A stretch of DNA of 64,000 bases from Alteromonas salexigens. Lineage in GTDB: Bacteria; Pseudomonadota; Gammaproteobacteria; Enterobacterales; Alteromonadaceae. The stretch covers positions 1 through 64,000 of the forward strand of contig NZ_JAOTJC010000008.1 of assembly GCF_025628895.1 (NCBI RefSeq). The letters are read 5' to 3'. Positions 60,017 through 64,000 of this stretch are shown piece by piece. Below the pieces are notes generated by a model that saw only the letters and a list, made by a program, of their open reading frames with translations, was not told the origin of the DNA and ran no database searches. The position numbers were made by a program, and so were the translations under genes. Each line of letters begins with the position of its first letter. Within the stretch, counting starts at the first letter, position 1.

Positions 60017-60681
60017 GAGCCCTCTACCGCGGCGTGTTAAAACGCGAACTGGCACTGGCTTTTCAGCATCGCGCTGAGCTCGTCCAACCCCTGATGTTTA
60101 TGCTGATGGTGGTCACCCTGTTTCCGCTGGGGATTGGGCCGGGCCCGGAAACCTTACAACGAATCGGCCCCGGTGTTATCTGGATTGCCGCTATTCTGTC
60201 TTCTTTGTTAGGCATGGAGCGGCTGTTCAGAGAAGACTTTCAGGATGGCAGCCTGGAACAACTGATGCTCTCGGGTCTGCCGGTGTCGCTGATAGCCGCG
60301 ATCAAGGTATTCACCCACTGGTTAGTCAGCACCGGACCGCTGCTGATCATGTCCCCGCTGCTTGCCATGTTTTTGAACCTGACACTGGATATGTATGTAG
60401 CGCTGTTGCTTACCCTGTTACTCGGCACCCCGTTACTCTCATTTGTTGGCGCTATTGCGGTTGGGCTCACGGTGGGCGTTCAGCGTGGCGGGATCCTGCT
60501 GGCATTGCTATTAATTCCGGTATTTATTCCGTTACTGATTTTTGCCACCTCTGCGGTGGATTCTGCGGCCCTGCAATTACCTTATCTGCCACAACTTGCT
60601 ATCATAGGCGCCATGTTGTTGTTGGCGATCGCTGTATCTCCGTTTGCAATCGCGTATTCGCTGAGAGTGAGTCAGAACTGA
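60013..60681 (+). CDS. ccmB: haem exporter membrane protein CcmB
   Basis: 222 aa from TTG 60013 (TTGA overlap with ccmA), with GGAG upstream. Six membrane helices, LKRELALAFQHRAELVQPLMFMLMVV at the start, and ERLFREDFQDGSLEQLMLSG. Works with CcmA. Confidence 0.92.
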   Translation: MRALYRGVLKRELALAFQHRAELVQPLMFMLMVVTLFPLGIGPGPETLQRIGPGVIWIAAILSSLLGMERLFREDFQDGSLEQLMLSGLPVSLIAAIKVFTHWLVSTGPLLIMSPLLAMFLNLTLDMYVALLLTLLLGTPLLSFVGAIAVGLTVGVQRGGILLALLLIPVFIPLLIFATSAVDSAALQLPYLPQLAIIGAMLLLAIAVSPFAIAYSLRVSQN

Positions 60682-61439
60682 TGTGGAAGTGGTTACACCC
60701 TTACGCTAAAACCGAGCGTGCTTACCAGTTATGTCAAATCCTGCAACCCTGGTTCTGGGCAGGTGCCTTATTGTGCCTGGCGGTAGGCACTGTATGGGGT
60801 TTAGCGTTCGCGCCGCAGGATTACCAACAAGGTGATTCTTTCCGCATCATTTACATTCATGTACCGTCTGCCATTCTGTCGATGAGCACCTATGTAGCAA
60901 TGGCGGTCGCCGCGGTTGTGGGGCTGGTCTGGCAATGGCGCACTGCCTTTATGGCGATGATTGCCATGGCGCCGGTGGGCGCAGTGATGACGTTTATTGC
61001 ATTGTTTACCGGTGCGGCCTGGGGCAAGCCCATGTGGGGCGCGTGGTGGGTATGGGACGCCCGGCTCACTTCAGAATTGATCTTGTTGTTTTTATACCTT
61101 GGCGTCATTGCCCTATATGGGGCTTTCGATGACAAGCTGCAGGGCGGCAAGGCCGCCGGCGTCATGGCGCTGGTGGGGGTGGTTAATGTGCCCATCATTC
61201 ACTATTCGGTCGAATGGTGGAATACGCTGCATCAGGGCGCCACTATCAGCAAGTTTGATAAACCGTCAATTGCACCGGAAATGCTGTGGCCGCTGTTACT
61301 GAATTTATTGGGCTTTGCGCTATTCATTGCGGCAGTGACTGTGATGCGCATGCGGAATGAAATTATTCTGCGCGAAATGCAGCGGCCCTGGGTGAAAGCG
61401 ATGGCAGACAAGGCCGAAGGAGACCGCCATGCAGTTTGA
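60681..61439 (+). CDS. ccmC: haem transporter CcmC
   Basis: 252 aa, six membrane helices. Haem-handling tryptophan motif WGAWWVWDARLTSE with flanking IYIHVPSA and IIHYSVEWWNTLHQ (conserved His). Loads haem on CcmE. The end overlaps ccmD. Confidence 0.95.
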   Translation: MWKWLHPYAKTERAYQLCQILQPWFWAGALLCLAVGTVWGLAFAPQDYQQGDSFRIIYIHVPSAILSMSTYVAMAVAAVVGLVWQWRTAFMAMIAMAPVGAVMTFIALFTGAAWGKPMWGAWWVWDARLTSELILLFLYLGVIALYGAFDDKLQGGKAAGVMALVGVVNVPIIHYSVEWWNTLHQGATISKFDKPSIAPEMLWPLLLNLLGFALFIAAVTVMRMRNEIILREMQRPWVKAMADKAEGDRHAV

Positions 61440-61653
61440 AAGCTTTGCGGCGTTTCTTCATATGGGCGGCTACGGGTTTTACGTGTGGCTGTCATTTGGA
61501 GTAACGGCAGTGGCCATGGTAATTTTGGCCGTTACCAGTCATTACAATCACAAAAAGTTACTGCGTCGGGTGTTGGCTGAGTCAGCCCGGCAGGCACGTA
61601 TAAAAAAAGCAAGACAACGTACCGGCGATAACGTGGTACAAACCACAGAATAA
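61429..61653 (+). CDS. ccmD: CcmD
   Basis: 74 aa. One membrane helix (YGFYVWLSFGVTAVAMVILAVTS) and a basic cytoplasmic tail; MGGYGFYVW is typical. Small subunit of the CcmABCD complex. Confidence 0.9.
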   Translation: MQFESFAAFLHMGGYGFYVWLSFGVTAVAMVILAVTSHYNHKKLLRRVLAESARQARIKKARQRTGDNVVQTTE

Positions 61654-61678
61654 CCAGTTGGTGTAGAGAGTTGTATTC

Positions 61679-62149
61679 ATGAATCCCAGAAGAAAACAAA
61701 GACTGGCCGTTGTCGGTACAGTCGCCGTGCTGGTGGCAGGTGCCATTGGCCTGATGTTGTATGCCTTAAACGACAGCATTGATCTGTTCTACACGCCATC
61801 AGAAATTATTGAAGGCAAGAACGGCCAAAAACCGCAGATAGGTCAGCGCTTGCGCATCGGTGGCATGGTCGTGCCTGGTACGGTCTCCCGGGACAGCGAA
61901 TCGCTGGCGGTAAGCTTTGATCTGGTCGATACCGGCCCACCGGTAACAGTGACCTACAGCGGCATTTTGCCGGATCTGTTCCGTGAAGGGCAGGGCATTG
62001 TGGCCACTGGGGTGCTGGTATCGCAAAACGCCATTAAAGCGCAGGAAGTACTGGCCAAGCACGACGAAGAATACATGCCGCCGGAACTGGCGGAAAAAAT
62101 GAAAGGGATCCGCCACGTAAAGCCTGACAATGCAGGGGGACAACCGTGA
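61679..62149 (+). CDS. ccmE: haem chaperone CcmE
   Basis: 156 aa. N-terminal membrane anchor, OB-fold, and the covalent haem-binding histidine in [12 protein letters not shown]. Passes haem to CcmF. The stop overlaps the ccmF GTG. Confidence 0.95.
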   Translation: MNPRRKQRLAVVGTVAVLVAGAIGLMLYALNDSIDLFYTPSEIIEGKNGQKPQIGQRLRIGGMVVPGTVSRDSESLAVSFDLVDTGPPVTVTYSGILPDLFREGQGIVATGVLVSQNAIKAQEVLAKHDEEYMPPELAEKMKGIRHVKPDNAGGQP

Positions 62150-64000
62150 TCCCAGAGCTAGGCAATATCGCACTTACCCTGGCATTTGTACTGTCGGTGC
62201 TGCTTGCGGTTTACCCCTTGTGGGGCGCACAGCGTCAACATGACACCCTGATGGCTACCGCCAAACCTCTGGCCATCGGGCTATTCATTTTTACCGCGAT
62301 TGCCTACGGATGTCTGACCTACGCCTTTGTGGTGGATGACTTTTCGGTGGCCTATGTGGCCCAGCACTCTAATAGCAAGCTACCGCTGTACTACAAGGTG
62401 ACGGCGGTGTGGGGAGGCCATGAAGGCTCATTCCTGCTGTGGGTGCTGATGCTGTCTATATGGACGGTAGCCGTAGCAATCTTCAGCCGAGGCATCCCCC
62501 TGGCGATGGTTGCCCGCGTATTGTCTGTGCTGGGGATGGTGTGTATTGGCTTCTACCTGTTTATGTTGCTCACCTCGAACCCGTTTGACAGCATGTTGCC
62601 TTTTTTCCCGGTCGACGGCAGAGACCTGAACCCCTTGCTGCAAGACTTCGGCATGATTATCCACCCCCCTATGCTGTATATGGGCTATGTGGGGTTTTCA
62701 GTGGCCTTTGCGTTTGCCATTTCTGCATTAATTTCCGGCCAGCTAGATTCCACCTGGGCGCGCTGGTCGCGTCCCTGGGTGATTGCCGCGTGGGCATTCC
62801 TCACCGTGGGCATTGCACTGGGCAGCTGGTGGGCGTACTACGAGCTAGGCTGGGGCGGCTGGTGGTTCTGGGATCCGGTAGAAAACGCCTCGTTCATGCC
62901 CTGGCTGGTGGGAACGGCCCTGATGCATTCGCTGGCGGTGACGGAAAAACGAAAAGTCTTTAAATCATGGACTGTGCTGCTGGCCATTGCTGCCTTTTCA
63001 CTGAGTATGCTGGGCACCTTCCTGGTCCGCTCCGGCGTCATCGTATCGGTGCATTCGTTTGCCAGCGACCCAACCCGCGGGTTGTTTATCCTCGGGATCC
63101 TGGTGGTGCTGTCCGGATTAGGGCTGGTGTTGTTTGCGCTGCGTGCATCGCAATTGCGCTCCCCCGGTCGTTATCAGCTGTTTTCCCGGGAAGTGTTGTT
63201 GATGGGCAATAATATCTTCCTGTGTGCGGCTACGCTGGTGGTGTTACTGGGTACCTTATTACCATTGGTGCACAAAGAGCTGGGCCTGGGCTCCATATCA
63301 GTGGGCGCGCCCTTCTTTAACCAGATGTTTACGCTGTTAATTGTCCCCTTTGTGCTGGCACTGGGGCTGGGGCCACTAACACGCTGGAAACAGCAAAAGG
63401 CTGCGGCGATGAAAAAGCAGCTGCTCATCGCTTTTGGTCTGGCCGTTAGCGCCGGGTTGCTGGTCAATGTTACTTACGACGCCCCGACGTACCTGGCTGT
63501 ACTGGGACTGGTGCTGGCTTTCTGGATATTAGTGTCGTCAGTACAGGAAGTCATGCAGCGTGTCTCTGCCATACCTGATGACAATCTGTCGGTAGTGGCC
63601 AGACTCAGACAATTGACCCCCAGTCACTGGGGGATGATCCTCGGTCACGTTGGCTTCGCGGTGACGCTGATAGGTATAACGCTGGTGTCTAACTACGAGA
63701 CAGAGCGTGATGTACGCATGCAAACAGGAGAGACCGTCACACTGGGGGAATATCAGTTTACGTTTACCGACCTGGTTCGTCGTGACGGCCCTAATTATAC
63801 CGCCGACGTGGGCATTTTTGATGTCTATCGTGACGGTAATAAGCTCGTGCATCTGGAGCCAGAGAAGCGCATGTACACGGTACAACGGATGCCTATGACG
63901 GAAGCCGGCATTCATACCACCCTGACCCGGGACTTGTTTATTGCGCTGGGTGAGCCACTAGATGATGGTGCCTGGGCCGTGCGGATTTACATCAAGCCGT
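62146..64000 (+). CDS. ccmF: haem lyase subunit CcmF (3' end beyond window)
   Basis: 618 codons from GTG 62146 are open to the window end; the full protein is usually near 650 aa. Many membrane helices. [13 protein letters not shown] and [19 protein letters not shown] are the conserved periplasmic haem motifs. With CcmH/I it ligates haem to CxxCH apocytochromes such as the MbnH-like protein at 7-8 kb. Confidence 0.95.
   Translation, partial: MIPELGNIALTLAFVLSVLLAVYPLWGAQRQHDTLMATAKPLAIGLFIFTAIAYGCLTYAFVVDDFSVAYVAQHSNSKLPLYYKVTAVWGGHEGSFLLWVLMLSIWTVAVAIFSRGIPLAMVARVLSVLGMVCIGFYLFMLLTSNPFDSMLPFFPVDGRDLNPLLQDFGMIIHPPMLYMGYVGFSVAFAFAISALISGQLDSTWARWSRPWVIAAWAFLTVGIALGSWWAYYELGWGGWWFWDPVENASFMPWLVGTALMHSLAVTEKRKVFKSWTVLLAIAAFSLSMLGTFLVRSGVIVSVHSFASDPTRGLFILGILVVLSGLGLVLFALRASQLRSPGRYQLFSREVLLMGNNIFLCAATLVVLLGTLLPLVHKELGLGSISVGAPFFNQMFTLLIVPFVLALGLGPLTRWKQQKAAAMKKQLLIAFGLAVSAGLLVNVTYDAPTYLAVLGLVLAFWILVSSVQEVMQRVSAIPDDNLSVVARLRQLTPSHWGMILGHVGFAVTLIGITLVSNYETERDVRMQTGETVTLGEYQFTFTDLVRRDGPNYTADVGIFDVYRDGNKLVHLEPEKRMYTVQRMPMTEAGIHTTLTRDLFIALGEPLDDGAWAVRIYIKP

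Noticed and set aside
62428..63915. Several minus-strand frames opposite ccmF
   Set aside because: All are shadows of the uninterrupted ccmF frame, which merely lacks its stop codon in this window.

Overview
The window is a piece of a gammaproteobacterial chromosome, most likely from the Alteromonadaceae (Alteromonas/Salinimonas-like). The basis is gene content and protein style: mutS / pncC / recA, pyrG-eno, leuABCD, ccmABCDEF behind a FliK/FlhB-like pair, DUF3718, GlyGly-CTERM sorting and GspAB. Most of it is moderately GC-rich and densely coded. The first 3 kb is visibly AT-richer.

Layout. 1-3.2 kb: accessory DNA that stops at a tRNA-Ile(CAU) gene. It holds an IS481-family element (77-1275, with target duplication and a frameshifted transposase) sitting in the 3' end of an unknown reading frame, and an orphan DECH-box helicase-like ATPase. 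3.4-8.1 kb: a secreted or surface LVIVD/Calx-beta protein divergent from an MbnP/MbnH-like pair (a lipoprotein and its MauG-like di-haem partner). 8.2-17 kb: small unknown proteins, a permuted-papain hydrolase, a DUF3718 / LytTR / LrgAB cluster, a receiver-CheC protein with a PAS protein, two DUF1566 proteins and a DUF2884 protein. 17.3-21.4 kb (minus): hemW, rdgB, srmB, cca. 21.6-24.8 kb: gspA-gspB convergent with a degenerate HD-GYP protein that shares GspB's N-terminal domain.

25.1-30.0 kb (minus): leuABCD behind a complete leader-peptide attenuator, with promoter, leuL and alternative hairpins all visible. 30.1-36.7 kb (minus): an unknown protein, eno, pyrG and mutS. 36.8-38.6 kb (plus): pncC and recA, recA having a LexA box and a terminator. 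38.6-41.4 kb: a lipoprotein and a NatAB-like ABC exporter.

41.5-54.0 kb (minus): a complete Tad/Flp pilus locus ordered flp, tadV, AAA+ ATPase, cpaB/rcpC, cpaC/rcpA, small lipoprotein, tadG-like, tadE, tadE, tadZ, tadA, tadB, tadC, tadD. The AAA+ ATPase with a helical N-terminal region is not a canonical Tad component, and TadZ lacks the usual Walker-A lysine. Just upstream, also on the minus strand, are an L,D-transpeptidase and an AraC-family regulator. 56.9-59.2 kb (minus): an FlhB-C-terminal-like protein and a FliK-like protein. 59.4-64.0 kb (plus): ccmABCDEF, with ccmF cut by the window end.

The best candidates for undescribed biology are the AAA+ ATPase inside the Tad locus, the GspB/HD-GYP shared-domain pair, and the tRNA-adjacent helicase with the IS-broken gene. 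All functional calls come from reading translated sequence and motifs; no database search was run.
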